A DNA stretch of 64,000 nt. It comes from Aldehydirespirator sp965116865. GTDB taxonomy: Bacteria > Actinomycetota > Acidimicrobiia > Acidimicrobiales > Aldehydirespiratoraceae. The stretch covers positions 2,604,001-2,668,000 of the forward strand of contig OZ220727.1 of NCBI GenBank assembly GCA_965116865.1, written 5' to 3'. The notes under the pieces are model-generated. The model was not told the DNA's origin. It saw nothing but the letters and a program-made list of their open reading frames with translations, and ran no database searches. This document shows, in pieces, positions 35,907 through 44,811 of this stretch. The position numbers and the translations under genes were made by a program. Position 1 is the stretch's first letter; every line of letters starts with the position of its first letter.

Positions 35907-37193
35907 TCAGGGGCCGAGCAAGGCGGCGGGCACGACTGCGATGCCGTCTCGGTCTCGGTAGGCGTGGCGACCGGTGGTGACGATCATCGCGTCGGCGAGA
36001 TCGGACCCGAGGCGGTCGGCGAGCCATCGCAGATGGGCGGTGTCATCGCGGCTGGGGGTTGCGGCCAGCTTGACCTCGATGGCGAGCAGGCGCCGGTCCT
36101 TCTCGACGACCAAGTCGATCTCGCGGTCGTCGTTCCATGTTCGCAGATGCCCCACCGAGGCTCCCGCGGCCTGGGCGTAGACCCGCACTTCGAGGGTGAC
36201 CAGCGACTCGAAAAGCGCCCCCAGCAGCGGCCCCGCGCCGAGCCCCCGGGGCGCAGCCGGGCTGCCGCTCACCAATCCCGAGGCGGTGGCAGCCATCAGG
36301 CGGGCAGCCAGAGCGGGATCGGCAAGGTGGTGCTTGGGGCCGCGCTTCAGCCTGCTCAAGGGATTTCCCAGCGGCCACCACGCCGGCAGCGGATCGACCA
36401 GCCACATCGCCTCGAGCAGGTCGCGGTAGACGGTGGTGGTGGACTTGGCCGGCTTGGCGGACTCGCCTCCGGTGGCCGCGTCCCTGATCGTCTCATAGCT
36501 GGCCGCGGTGGAGGTGGCCGCGGCGTAGGCGGTCAACCACCGCCCAGCAAGCCCCGGACGCCTCACGCGATGCCCCATCAACACCAAGTCATGGTCGGTA
36601 GCCCGGTCCAGGTAGCCGTCGAGCAACTCGGGCCGCATCTCCGAATCCGCTGAACGCATTCCCGGGAAGCCGGAGGCTGCGATCTCGTCGGCGTAGTCGT
36701 CCAGTGTGGTATCGGTCTCGCCGCCGATATCGGGGCAACCGCCCGCGAGCATCTCTGCGACGCTCACCGAAGGAGACGCCGCGCCGCGTTCGAGCAGGCT
36801 CATCGGCCTCACCCGCAGCGTGACGATGCGACCGGCGCCAGAATGGGTGGGCGCGGTCTGCGGCGACGCTGACCCGGCCAGCAGGAACGTTCCCGCCCCG
36901 GCACCTCGATCCACCGCCCGCCGCACCAGGTCCCACGACGGCGGGTACCGCTGCCATTCGTCGATGAAGATGGGCGCCTCGCCCCGCACGAGCCGGCCAG
37001 GATCGGCTTCGACGAGGGCCATGGTCTCGGGATCGTCCAAATCGTAGACGGTGCGGGCCCTCTGAAGGGCGGTCGAGGTCTTGCCCACAGCCCTCGGCCC
37101 CTCAAGACACACAGCAGGCAGACCGCCCAGAAGACGATCGAGCTGATCATCCACGATTCGAGACTGGTACGCCTGGTCCACAGCCTCATACAC
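35907..37193 (-). CDS. DUF4143-type AAA ATPase
   Basis: 428 aa from GTG at 37193. Walker A VCLEGPRAVGKTSTALQ near residue 33 and Walker B APIFIDEWQRYP near 77 lie in the N-terminal AAA domain. The C-terminal DUF4143 part ends with a nuclease-like strand pair (DDREIDLVVEKDRRLLAIEV). Such ATPases are widespread, often plasmid or island-borne; biochemical function is unknown. It ends 51 bp upstream of the helicase start and may be co-transcribed with it. Confidence 0.85.
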   Translation of the reverse strand: MYEAVDQAYQSRIVDDQLDRLLGGLPAVCLEGPRAVGKTSTALQRARTVYDLDDPETMALVEADPGRLVRGEAPIFIDEWQRYPPSWDLVRRAVDRGAGAGTFLLAGSASPQTAPTHSGAGRIVTLRVRPMSLLERGAASPSVSVAEMLAGGCPDIGGETDTTLDDYADEIAASGFPGMRSADSEMRPELLDGYLDRATDHDLVLMGHRVRRPGLAGRWLTAYAAATSTAASYETIRDAATGGESAKPAKSTTTVYRDLLEAMWLVDPLPAWWPLGNPLSRLKRGPKHHLADPALAARLMAATASGLVSGSPAAPRGLGAGPLLGALFESLVTLEVRVYAQAAGASVGHLRTWNDDREIDLVVEKDRRLLAIEVKLAATPSRDDTAHLRWLADRLGSDLADAMIVTTGRHAYRDRDGIAVVPAALLGP

Positions 37194-37619
37194 TACTATT
37201 TCTCAGCCCATAACACTACTTATGCTCAGCTATCTAGCCTTCTGATCCTCGCATCACGGCATTGCTGATTCAAAGTCCGTTTCTGCGGCGGCTTCGACAC
37301 GCTTGACAACCTATGAGACTGTTGAGTAATGCCGATTTCGCGCAGTACACAACCTTCTGACCTGCGGTTTTGTGACAGCGATATCGCGATTTTGGGACAT
37401 AATCAACACTCTCCTATGCTTCTCCTTCCCCAAGCATAAGCGAACAGCCTGCCTCTCATGCAGGGCTCTCTGCTGCGCGCGCCCACTGCGCATTAGGCGG
37501 TGCACTCTCAGAGGGCGAGCGGCCTACGCATCGGCGGGAGCCCTGCCCCCGAGACTCCTCCTGTCACACAGCGTCTCTAGGGTACCCGTCCGTGAAATGG
37601 CGTCCATGTAGTTTGAGCG
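37194..37619. other. 426-bp intergenic region with an IS1182 end remnant
   Basis: ATGAGACTGTTGAGTAATGC at 37313-37332 matches the terminus of the IS1182 element at 15.54 kb with one difference. The rest shows no gene, no clear repeat, and ends at the 8-bp duplication bordering the TnpB element. Confidence 0.5.
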
Positions 37620-39224
37620 GGGACTTACATACAAAGGTTGCGGTTCGGATTGTGCGATGGTGTGACGATCTTGATTCTATTGTCGGGGAGGGTTGTTTTT
37701 GGTAGGGTTGCGGGGTGCCTTTCGGTCGTAAACCGCTACTTCGGGGGCCGCTTTGGACGGTGTGCGGCACCGCGGATTTGACTGCTTCGCAGCATCGGTT
37801 GGTCGACGCTGTCCTGGCGATGTGCTGCGAGTTGTACAACGCGTTGCTGGAGTCTTGGCGGGGGCAGTGGCGCTGGCACAAATCCCGTCATGCGTTCGAC
37901 GGTTTGCGGGTGGGTGATGTCTATGACGATGGCCGCGCCTGTGGTGGCCGCGGCATGCTCTACGGCCAGTTCAGCGAGATGCGCCGCGGCGAGCAGCGCT
38001 TTGAGGCTGACGATCTGTTGTGGTCGGATCTGTCGGTGAAGATCGGCCGGGGCGTGATCGACCGTTTCGACAAGGCTCGCTCGTCGTTCTATGACCGGTG
38101 CGCGAAACGCAAGGCCGGCGCGCGGGTCAAGGCCGGCTATCCGAGGTTCAAGCCGAGGGCGCGTTGGCGCAGCATCGCGGTTCCCGACGCGTCGGCGTCG
38201 ATGGTCAAGCCGCCCGACGAGGTGTGCGGGCGCTGGCGGGTCGCTGTCAAGGGGTTGGGCACCATCAAGTTCGACCCCCACAACGAGGGCCGCCTGGTCG
38301 CAGAACTGGCAGCGGGCGGCAAGGTCGCAGAGATCCGCATCGTCCGCAAGGCGCTGAGAGTCGAGGTGCAGCTGGTGGTCCGCACAGCAGCGCCGGATCC
38401 GCCCGTTGCGGCTCGGCCGACCAACGCCTTGGGCGTCGACTTGGGCGTCACCGACCGCGTCACGCTCTCCAACGGCGACACCCGTCCCGGCGTCGTCGAG
38501 GACCGCTCCGAGGTCACCGCCCGCCAGAGGGAACTGTCCCGCCACGACAACCGCTGCCGCAGGGCGGGCACAGAGCGCTACACCCCAGGCCGCCGCCGCA
38601 GGGTCGCGTCCCTCGCCAAGGCCCACGCCCGACTAGCGGAACGCGAGCGCCACAGCGTTCACCGGCTGGCGCACGACATCGTCGCCTTCTGCCTCCGCAA
38701 CGGCGTCGACGGCATCGCCGTCGAACTCCTCCGAATCCAAAACATGGTCCGCAACCCCAAATTGGCGGACCGTATCCAACAGCAGCGCTGGGGAATGCTC
38801 CTGCGCCTGCTCGAGATCAAGGCCGCACGAGCCGGGATCGCGTACGCGCAGGTAGACCCCCGCAACACGTCGCTGGACTGCAGCCGCTGCCGCCACCGCA
38901 AACCCAAGCGGGAACTCCCGCTGAGCGTTCGCGTCTATGCGTGCGGCAACTGCGGACTGCGGATCGACCGCGACGTCAACGCTGCGATCAACGTGCTGGT
39001 GAGAGCCTTCGGCAACGAGGCACTCAAGGGAGGGACCGACCCTCGACACGGCCAGCACACCCCCACAACATGCGGGGACGGCGAGACGCCCAACAGCGCC
39101 ACGCCACACAAGCCAACGGCCAACCCGAAGCCCGCGCCCCGCCCAGGGCGCCCGCAGACGGCACTGGCCCGAAGCCGACGCGTTACACAGCATGCCTAGG
39201 CCGCGACCTTGGTATGTAAGTCCC
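37620..39224 (+). mobile_element. TnpB-only element with 25-bp terminal inverted repeats and 8-bp target duplication
   Basis: Left end GGGACTTACATACAAAGGTT and inverted right end GGGACTTACATACCAAGGTC agree at 22 of 25 positions. TTTGAGCG flanks the element as a direct repeat at 37612-37619 and 39225-39232 (the next base, G, also matches). IS200/IS605 and IS607 elements have neither feature. A DDE transposase acting in trans is implied, but none with these ends is in the window. Confidence 0.8.
37715..39199 (+). CDS. tnpB: TnpB RNA-guided endonuclease, cargo of the inverted-repeat element
   Basis: 494 aa from GTG. The RuvC-like triad is present: Asp in LGVDLGVTDRVTLSNGD (near 242), Glu in GIAVELLRIQNMVRN (near 337) and Asp in RIDRDVNAAINVLVRAF (near 417). 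The zinc finger has CSRCRHRK and CGNCGL. A 70-residue Pro/Thr-rich tail follows the last motif, where an omega-RNA might be encoded. It is only distantly similar to the IS607 TnpB. No transposase gene accompanies it. The gene fills almost the entire element, ending 25 bp before the right end. Confidence 0.92.
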   Translation: MPFGRKPLLRGPLWTVCGTADLTASQHRLVDAVLAMCCELYNALLESWRGQWRWHKSRHAFDGLRVGDVYDDGRACGGRGMLYGQFSEMRRGEQRFEADDLLWSDLSVKIGRGVIDRFDKARSSFYDRCAKRKAGARVKAGYPRFKPRARWRSIAVPDASASMVKPPDEVCGRWRVAVKGLGTIKFDPHNEGRLVAELAAGGKVAEIRIVRKALRVEVQLVVRTAAPDPPVAARPTNALGVDLGVTDRVTLSNGDTRPGVVEDRSEVTARQRELSRHDNRCRRAGTERYTPGRRRRVASLAKAHARLAERERHSVHRLAHDIVAFCLRNGVDGIAVELLRIQNMVRNPKLADRIQQQRWGMLLRLLEIKAARAGIAYAQVDPRNTSLDCSRCRHRKPKRELPLSVRVYACGNCGLRIDRDVNAAINVLVRAFGNEALKGGTDPRHGQHTPTTCGDGETPNSATPHKPTANPKPAPRPGRPQTALARSRRVTQHA

Positions 39225-39274
39225 TTTGAGCGGCATGGGGTGGTGCCGATGACTCGGTACCGCCAGCCCAAGTG

Positions 39275-40951
39275 ATGGAGGCTGCCAGGGCGATGCCGGC
39301 TTGGACCGTCGATCCGGACGGAACGCACGGTGAGGTGTTCACCCGCCGCTGGGTGGTCGACTTGATCCTAGACCTGGCCGGCTACCGGACTTCCGCTGAC
39401 CTGGGAGCTTCGGTGATCGTGGAGCCTGCTTGCGGTGCTGGTGCGTTCCTGGTTCCGATCGTTGAGCGGTTGGTGGAGTCCTGTGCGACGCATGGCCGCT
39501 CGGTTGCCGACATGGGGCCGGCCATCAGGGCATTCGATCTCCTTGACCGCAACATCGACGCCGCACGCGAATCTGTATCCGCCCGACTTGTCGAGTTCGG
39601 CCAGCCAGCCGATGTCGCCGCGAGCCTTAGCTCGCAGTGGGTCAGCCAAGGGGACTTTCTGCTGGGTGCGGGACTCGACGGGCCCAGGCAGGCCGACTTC
39701 GTGGTCGGCAACCCGCCCTATGTCAGGCTCGAAGACGTTCCGGCTGAGGTCAGCGAGGCCTACCGGTCCGAGTGCGCAACCATGCGGGGCCGAGCCGACC
39801 TGTACGTCGGCTTCTTCGAGAAGGGCCTGTCGATGCTCGGCCCCGAGGGAAGGCTGGCGTTCATCTGCGCCGACCGCTGGATGCACAACCAGTACGGCGA
39901 GCGGCTGCGAGCGCTGGTCGCTTCCGACTACGCGGTGGACACAGTCATGGTGATGCACACCGTGGACGCATTCGAGGACACGGTGTCGGCCTATCCGGCG
40001 GTCACCGTGCTGCGCAACGGGTCCCAGGGCCCAGCCCATGTCGTTGAGACCGCAGCCGGCTTTGGCGAGACTGACGCCTGCGTCGTCGCCCAATGGCTTG
40101 CCGATAGCCGCGAACCGGCTCCCAGTGGAGGCCGATTCGACGCCGGGACTCTCCAGGGGTGGTTCACCAGCAGCAACCACTGGCCGACGGGGTCGCCTGG
40201 CACGCTGGAGTTGATCGCGGACCTGGAGGAGCGTTTCACTCCGTTGGAGGACTGGCGCACAGGCACCCGTGTCGGTATCGGCGTGGCCACCGGCTGCGAC
40301 GACGTGTTCGTGGTCGAAGACGCGCCCGGCGTGGAGCCCTGCCGCCTGCTGCCAATGCTGACCGCGCAAGACATCGCTTCAGGCAAGCCGCAATGGAGCG
40401 GGCGACACCTCGTGAACCCGTGGGAAGAGGGCCGCCTTGTCGATCTCGAGGCTTACCCCGGACTTGGCTCCTACTTACGGCGCCACAGCGGCAGGATCAG
40501 AGGGCGGTACGTGGCCCGTAACCGGCCGGCTTCCTGGCACCGCACGATTGATCGAATCGACCCCGAACTGCAGGCGCGGCCGAAGTTGCTTCTCCCCGAT
40601 CTCAAGTCGGCGGCTCATCCGGTGCTGGACACGGGAGGCTTCTATCCCCACCACAACCTCTACTACGTGGTGTCCGACAAGTGGGACCTAGAAGTGCTCG
40701 GGGGACTGCTGCTGTCGGATATCGCCAACCTGTTCGTGGGCGCCTACTGCGTGAAGATGCGCGGCGGCACCTACAGATTCCAGGCCCAGTACCTCCGAAA
40801 GATCTGTGTCCCGGCCCCCGACGCCATCGACGCAACTAGCGCGACTGTTCTCGCCGAGGCGTTCAGGCGCCGGGACCGGGCCGCAGCCACCGCAGCGGCC
40901 GCCGCGCTATACGGCATCAGCAGGTCCGAACTCCTCGCCGCCGTGGCCTAG
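39275..40951 (+). CDS. Type II N6-adenine DNA methyltransferase of a XhoI/PaeR7I-like system
   Basis: 558 aa from ATG at 39275 (GTG at 39272 also possible). SAM motif I VIVEPACGAGAFLVPIVERL near residue 50 and catalytic motif IV DFVVGNPPYVRLED near residue 145 mark a gamma-type adenine methylase, like M.TaqI and M.PaeR7I. The C-terminal half is a target recognition region (GGFYPHHNLYYVV, GAYCVKMRGGTYRFQAQYL). It is convergent with the nuclease gene, 33 bp between stops. CTCGAG sites occur in this window (for example 31-36 and 40445-40450), consistent with protection rather than avoidance. Confidence 0.88.
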   Translation: MEAARAMPAWTVDPDGTHGEVFTRRWVVDLILDLAGYRTSADLGASVIVEPACGAGAFLVPIVERLVESCATHGRSVADMGPAIRAFDLLDRNIDAARESVSARLVEFGQPADVAASLSSQWVSQGDFLLGAGLDGPRQADFVVGNPPYVRLEDVPAEVSEAYRSECATMRGRADLYVGFFEKGLSMLGPEGRLAFICADRWMHNQYGERLRALVASDYAVDTVMVMHTVDAFEDTVSAYPAVTVLRNGSQGPAHVVETAAGFGETDACVVAQWLADSREPAPSGGRFDAGTLQGWFTSSNHWPTGSPGTLELIADLEERFTPLEDWRTGTRVGIGVATGCDDVFVVEDAPGVEPCRLLPMLTAQDIASGKPQWSGRHLVNPWEEGRLVDLEAYPGLGSYLRRHSGRIRGRYVARNRPASWHRTIDRIDPELQARPKLLLPDLKSAAHPVLDTGGFYPHHNLYYVVSDKWDLEVLGGLLLSDIANLFVGAYCVKMRGGTYRFQAQYLRKICVPAPDAIDATSATVLAEAFRRRDRAAATAAAAALYGISRSELLAAVA

Positions 40952-40984
40952 CTCTGTCAACGGGCAGCCCGTCGGTTGTCGCGG

Positions 40985-41731
40985 CTACTCCCCCGCCGAC
41001 CAGTCAATCTCTGGGTTGGTGGCCATGAACTGAAGACACCTGCCGTGGATGGCCGCCGCGAACGCCTGGAAGCTGACAGACTCTGACGGGAAGCGAACGG
41101 CGGCCGAGTCCTTGTCGGCGAGGACCACGCACGCTGCGTCAAGCAGGCGCTCACGGACCATCCGCTCGAAGAAGATCACGTACCGATCCGCATAGCTGGC
41201 CTCATTGAAGGCCGGATCGGGCTCCCACACGGCCTTGCGTGGCGAGACCGGGTTGGTGAAGGCCTCGTTGTCCTCCAGCAACATGAAATAGCCCAGCCAC
41301 GGGCGCAACGGACGGATGATCTCACGCTCCACCGCCTTCCACACATCAACGGCCTGGCCCAGCGCCTCGTCAGTGCGGTTGTTGTAGTTCTGGCCCGGGC
41401 TGGTACCCGCCATCGACTTCAACTCGACGATCCCGACTACCCGATCGGCCACCATCACGACGATGTCCCAACTCTTGTCGCGGCGGAAGTAACCGGCGAT
41501 CGGGCGCCTCTTCACGTCGATCAACCGAGCCGGTATGCCTGCGTCAACGAACACGCTCACCACGAGTTCGTGCAGAGCGTCGAGGTGGCGTCCGCCCGTC
41601 ACCTCAGCGCGGATGCCAGTGTTCAGGACTCCCCTGCTCTCAGACTCGTCAGCCTGCGAGCGCCGCACCTCCCAATATTCGGCCACAGCAGCCCGCACCG
41701 CATCGTTGTAGTCCGGAAGCTGTGAAGGCAT
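40985..41731 (-). CDS. XhoI/PaeR7I-family restriction endonuclease
   Basis: 248 aa from ATG at 41731, preceded by GAGGAGACGT. The segment AEVTGGRHLDALHELVVSVF matches the conserved TGG-rich block of XhoI/PaeR7I enzymes. A PD-(D/E)xK site is seen in WDIVVMVADRVVGIVELKSM, followed by GQNYNNRTDEALGQAVDVWK. The expected target is CTCGAG, cut to leave 4-nt 5' ends, as known for the family. It pairs with the convergent adenine methylase. In the reference PaeR7I system the two genes are in tandem, so the convergent order here is a variation. Confidence 0.82.
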   Translation of the reverse strand: MPSQLPDYNDAVRAAVAEYWEVRRSQADESESRGVLNTGIRAEVTGGRHLDALHELVVSVFVDAGIPARLIDVKRRPIAGYFRRDKSWDIVVMVADRVVGIVELKSMAGTSPGQNYNNRTDEALGQAVDVWKAVEREIIRPLRPWLGYFMLLEDNEAFTNPVSPRKAVWEPDPAFNEASYADRYVIFFERMVRERLLDAACVVLADKDSAAVRFPSESVSFQAFAAAIHGRCLQFMATNPEIDWSAGE

Positions 41732-41797
41732 ACGTCTCCTCAGGTCGGCATCAGTATCCCAGAGAGCCCCCAAGAACCGGCGGACTTAGCGAGCTTC

Positions 41798-42962
41798 TAG
41801 TGTCCTGAGTCTTTAGTTATTGGGGTTGGTTGTGGTATGGTTGGTGTGGCTGTGGGCGGTGATTGGAGGCAGTGGTGGCTAGGGGCCGTCGTGGGGTGGA
41901 GGTGGTGCTCGCCGATGAGCAGCGCGAGACGCTGGAGCGGTGGGCGCGGCGCCAGAAGTCGTCGCAGGCTCTGGCGTTGCGGTGCCGGATAGTGCTGGGC
42001 GCGGCCGCGGGGGAGACGAACGAGTCGATCGCGGTGTCGCTGGGGTGCAGCGAGGCGACGGTGTCGAAGTGGCGGCGCCGGTTCGCGGGGCGCGGGTTGG
42101 GCGGGCTCTGCGACGAGCCGCGTCCGGGCGCGCCGCGCGCGGTGAGCGACGACAAGGTGCAGGAGGTGATCGTCAAGACGCTGGAGTCGGCTCCTGAGGG
42201 CGCGACGCACTGGTCGACGCGCTCGATGGCCGCGCAGGTGGCGCTGTCGCAGTCGACGATCTCGAGGATGTGGCGGGCCTTCGGGCTCAGGCCCCATGGC
42301 GTGGAGGAGTTCAAGGTGTCGCCGGACCCCCAGTTCATCGACAAGGCGCGCGACGTCGCCGGGCTGTACTTGAACCCGCCGGAGGCAGCGGTGGTGCTCT
42401 GCGCGGACGACAAGACCCAGATCCAGGCTCTCGACCGCGCCGCGCCGGTGCTTGCCTTGATGCCGGGTGTGCCCCAGCGCCGAACCCACGACTACCGCCG
42501 CTTCGGCACCACCAACCTCCACGCGGCGCTCGACGCCGCCTCGGGCAAAGCCATCTCCTCGATGACCGCGCGCCGCCGCGCCATCGAGTCCCGCAAGTTC
42601 TTGGACCTCATCGACAGCGAAGTCCCCGAGGGCCCCAAGGCGCATGTCGTGCTGGACAACTCCTCCACCCACAAGACCCCCGCCATACAGCGCCGGCTGC
42701 TGCGCCACCCCCGCTTCAGCTTCCACTTCACCCCCACCTACAGCTCGTGGACGAACCCCGTCGAGCGCTGGTTCGCCGAGCTCACCACCAAATGGATCCG
42801 CCGCGGCACCCACCGCAGCACCAAAGAGCTCACCGGCTCCATCCAGCACTGGATCGACCACTGGAACCACAACCCTCGCCCGTTCACATGGCACAAGAGC
42901 GCCGACGAGATACTCCACAACCTGGCAACATATCTCCAACGAATTCCTGACTCAGGACACTA
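41798..42962 (+). mobile_element. IS630-family element 3 with TA target duplication
   Basis: 1165 bp, the same length as element 2 and in inverse orientation, with ends TAGTGTCCTGAGTC on both sides and TA at 41798-41799 and 42961-42962. Its right TA is also the left TA of a 99-bp MITE. Confidence 0.93.
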
Positions 42963-42963
42963 G
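41863..42963 (+). CDS. IS630-family transposase 3
   Basis: 366 aa from TTG. HTH VSLGCSEATVSKWRRRFAGR; DDE residues in VVLCADDKTQIQALDR, HVVLDNSSTHKTPAIQ and NPVERWFAELTTK. It differs slightly from copy 2 (for example ETNESIAVS against ETNKSIAAS). As in copy 2 the stop codon TAG is finished by the flanking base after the TA, so its length depends on the insertion site. Near identity suggests recent transposition. Confidence 0.93.
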   Translation: MEAVVARGRRGVEVVLADEQRETLERWARRQKSSQALALRCRIVLGAAAGETNESIAVSLGCSEATVSKWRRRFAGRGLGGLCDEPRPGAPRAVSDDKVQEVIVKTLESAPEGATHWSTRSMAAQVALSQSTISRMWRAFGLRPHGVEEFKVSPDPQFIDKARDVAGLYLNPPEAAVVLCADDKTQIQALDRAAPVLALMPGVPQRRTHDYRRFGTTNLHAALDAASGKAISSMTARRRAIESRKFLDLIDSEVPEGPKAHVVLDNSSTHKTPAIQRRLLRHPRFSFHFTPTYSSWTNPVERWFAELTTKWIRRGTHRSTKELTGSIQHWIDHWNHNPRPFTWHKSADEILHNLATYLQRIPDSGH

Positions 42964-43059
42964 TGGTATATCGTCGAAATGGCTAGGGCAGCGCGGAGGG
43001 CTCTAGCCCCAGCTTGAAATGGCTACAGACGCCCCGACCAATTCAGCGACGGACCACTA
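42961..43059. mobile_element. 99-bp MITE, copy 1
   Basis: Ends TAGTGGTATATCGTCGAAAT and, inverted, TAGTGGTCCGTCGCTGAATT. TA borders both sides. The inverse copy at 45184-45282 has the same length and near-identical outer thirds. It has no coding capacity. TA targeting and the TAGTG start point to mobilisation by an IS630-type transposase, though the inner repeat differs from the IS630 copies here. Confidence 0.75.
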
Positions 43060-44640
43060 GGCGGGGGTGAACAGCGTTTCGGGCTGTGGGGGTGCCGCCG
43101 GGTTGATCGGATCCGTCTCGGGCTTGTCCGTCGAGGACGGTTCGGGTTGCCTGTTTCGTCGAGGAGGTCCGGGTCCGTGGTCCGGTGGCGGGTCGGGGGC
43201 GTGGGCGGGTCCGTGGCGGGTGCGCTCGGGCGGTTTGATGGTGTAGAGGCCGCGTCCGTCGGGAGCTTCCCGCCAGCCGTGGAGGTGCACTTTTTGGTGG
43301 CATCCCCAGCACAGCAGCATCATGTTGTCGATGTTCGTCGGCCCGCCTTGCGATACTGCTTGGACGTGGTGGCCCTGGCAGATCCACATGTCGGCTCCGC
43401 AGCCACCGCAAGCCCCGTAGCGGGCCCGCAGCGCGTTGGTCTGGGCTTTGGTGGCGACCCGTTTGGAGTGGCCGTGCCATAACGGCACACCCTCGCTGCT
43501 GAACACCACTCCTTTGATCCTCGCGTTGCAGAAGTGCTCCTCCAGCACGCTTCGGGGGATCACCTCGCCCCCGGCGATCTCCGCGAACGCCTCGGTGCCG
43601 TCAGCGCTGAGATGCTGCACGATGGTGATGTCCGCCGACGGCCGACCACCGCACCCGCACCTGTTGCCAGCCGCGCCGGAACGACTGTCACCGACGCCTG
43701 CACCGGACCCGTTCACGTGGCCGCCGCCGCGCTCGCCGGTGTCTGGGCCAGACCCGTCTGCGGCGCCGGCCGCGCCGCTGCGACCCTCGTCTGCGCCTGC
43801 ACCGGAACCGTTCACGTGGCCACCGCCGCTGTTGTCATTGGGGGACCCGTCTGGGGTGCTGGCCGCCTTGGTGCCGCCGCTGTCATCGTGGGGCTCGTTC
43901 GGGGTGGTTGCTGTTTTGGCGTAGATGCTGCCGTGCGAGGTCAGCGTGTCGAGGGCATCGGCCATTCGTTGGTCGAGGGTGCGTTTGTTGTCGTGGGGGT
44001 TGCGCAGGTCCAGCCGGCGCAGCCGCTCGGCCTCCAACAAGAACCGTTTGCGTACTTTGGCGCCAGTCACCGGGTCGAGTTCGCCCCGCAGGTGCATCAT
44101 CCCGTCGTCTCCGTTCCAGATGCCCAGCCGCCGCCGGGCCCGTTGGCGGCGGTACCGCTCCTCGGCGTCGTCGGGCTGGCGGCGAGCCGCCCAGCGGCTT
44201 GCCTCGCGGGCGAACTGCTCAGGCGACAGCACCGCTGCCTGCGCCAGCAACTCGGCGTCTTGTTGCACCTGCTCGGCGTCGGTCTTGTCGCTCGTGGCGG
44301 CGAGCACCCTGGCGTTGGCCACCGAGATGTCGCCGTTCTCGACCGCGTCGCGCACCGCAGGCAGCCCCTGCAGCTGCTTGACGGTCCTGACATGGCCGGC
44401 GGCCTCGCGGCGCGGCAACCCCGCAGCCTGCGCCAGCGCGCCCACACCGCCGTCGCCGTGGCGCTCCCGCGTCGCCAGACCCCCGGCCGTGTCCGCCTGC
44501 AACACCGCCAACTGCCCACCGAAGGCCTTGCACTCTCCCAGCACCACCCGCAGATCCCCAGTCGGCGTCGCCGGATCGTTCACCAGCCGGATCAACTCGG
44601 CCAAGCCTTCCCGCACCCGTCGTGCTGTGCTCACAACCAT
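43057..44640 (-). CDS. DUF222-HNH endonuclease (13E12-repeat family)
   Basis: 527 aa from ATG at 44640. The DUF222 region (residues 1-220) includes LAELIRLVNDPATPTGDL and VKQLQGLPAVRDAVENGDIS. A Gly/Ala/Asp-rich linker (about 60 residues) separates it from the HNH nuclease CGGCGADMWICQGHHVQAVS followed by NIDNMMLLCWGCHQKVHLHG. Such genes are common multi-copy mobile-like genes in actinobacteria. The stop codon lies in the TA border of MITE copy 1, so the original C-terminus may have been trimmed. It is enclosed by two inverted MITEs. Confidence 0.88.
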   Translation of the reverse strand: MVVSTARRVREGLAELIRLVNDPATPTGDLRVVLGECKAFGGQLAVLQADTAGGLATRERHGDGGVGALAQAAGLPRREAAGHVRTVKQLQGLPAVRDAVENGDISVANARVLAATSDKTDAEQVQQDAELLAQAAVLSPEQFAREASRWAARRQPDDAEERYRRQRARRRLGIWNGDDGMMHLRGELDPVTGAKVRKRFLLEAERLRRLDLRNPHDNKRTLDQRMADALDTLTSHGSIYAKTATTPNEPHDDSGGTKAASTPDGSPNDNSGGGHVNGSGAGADEGRSGAAGAADGSGPDTGERGGGHVNGSGAGVGDSRSGAAGNRCGCGGRPSADITIVQHLSADGTEAFAEIAGGEVIPRSVLEEHFCNARIKGVVFSSEGVPLWHGHSKRVATKAQTNALRARYGACGGCGADMWICQGHHVQAVSQGGPTNIDNMMLLCWGCHQKVHLHGWREAPDGRGLYTIKPPERTRHGPAHAPDPPPDHGPGPPRRNRQPEPSSTDKPETDPINPAAPPQPETLFTPA

Positions 44641-44811
44641 GCACACACCCTGCCACAGGGGTATGACATCCATAGACCCTCGCCAAAAAAGTCAACTGAT
44701 TCCACCGATATCAGCCGAGTCCACCAACACCCACCGCAGCGCAGTGCCACGACAGACAGCCAACGGACACCCACAACACCGAAGGACCCAAACGCCAGAT
44801 CGAGAAGCCAC

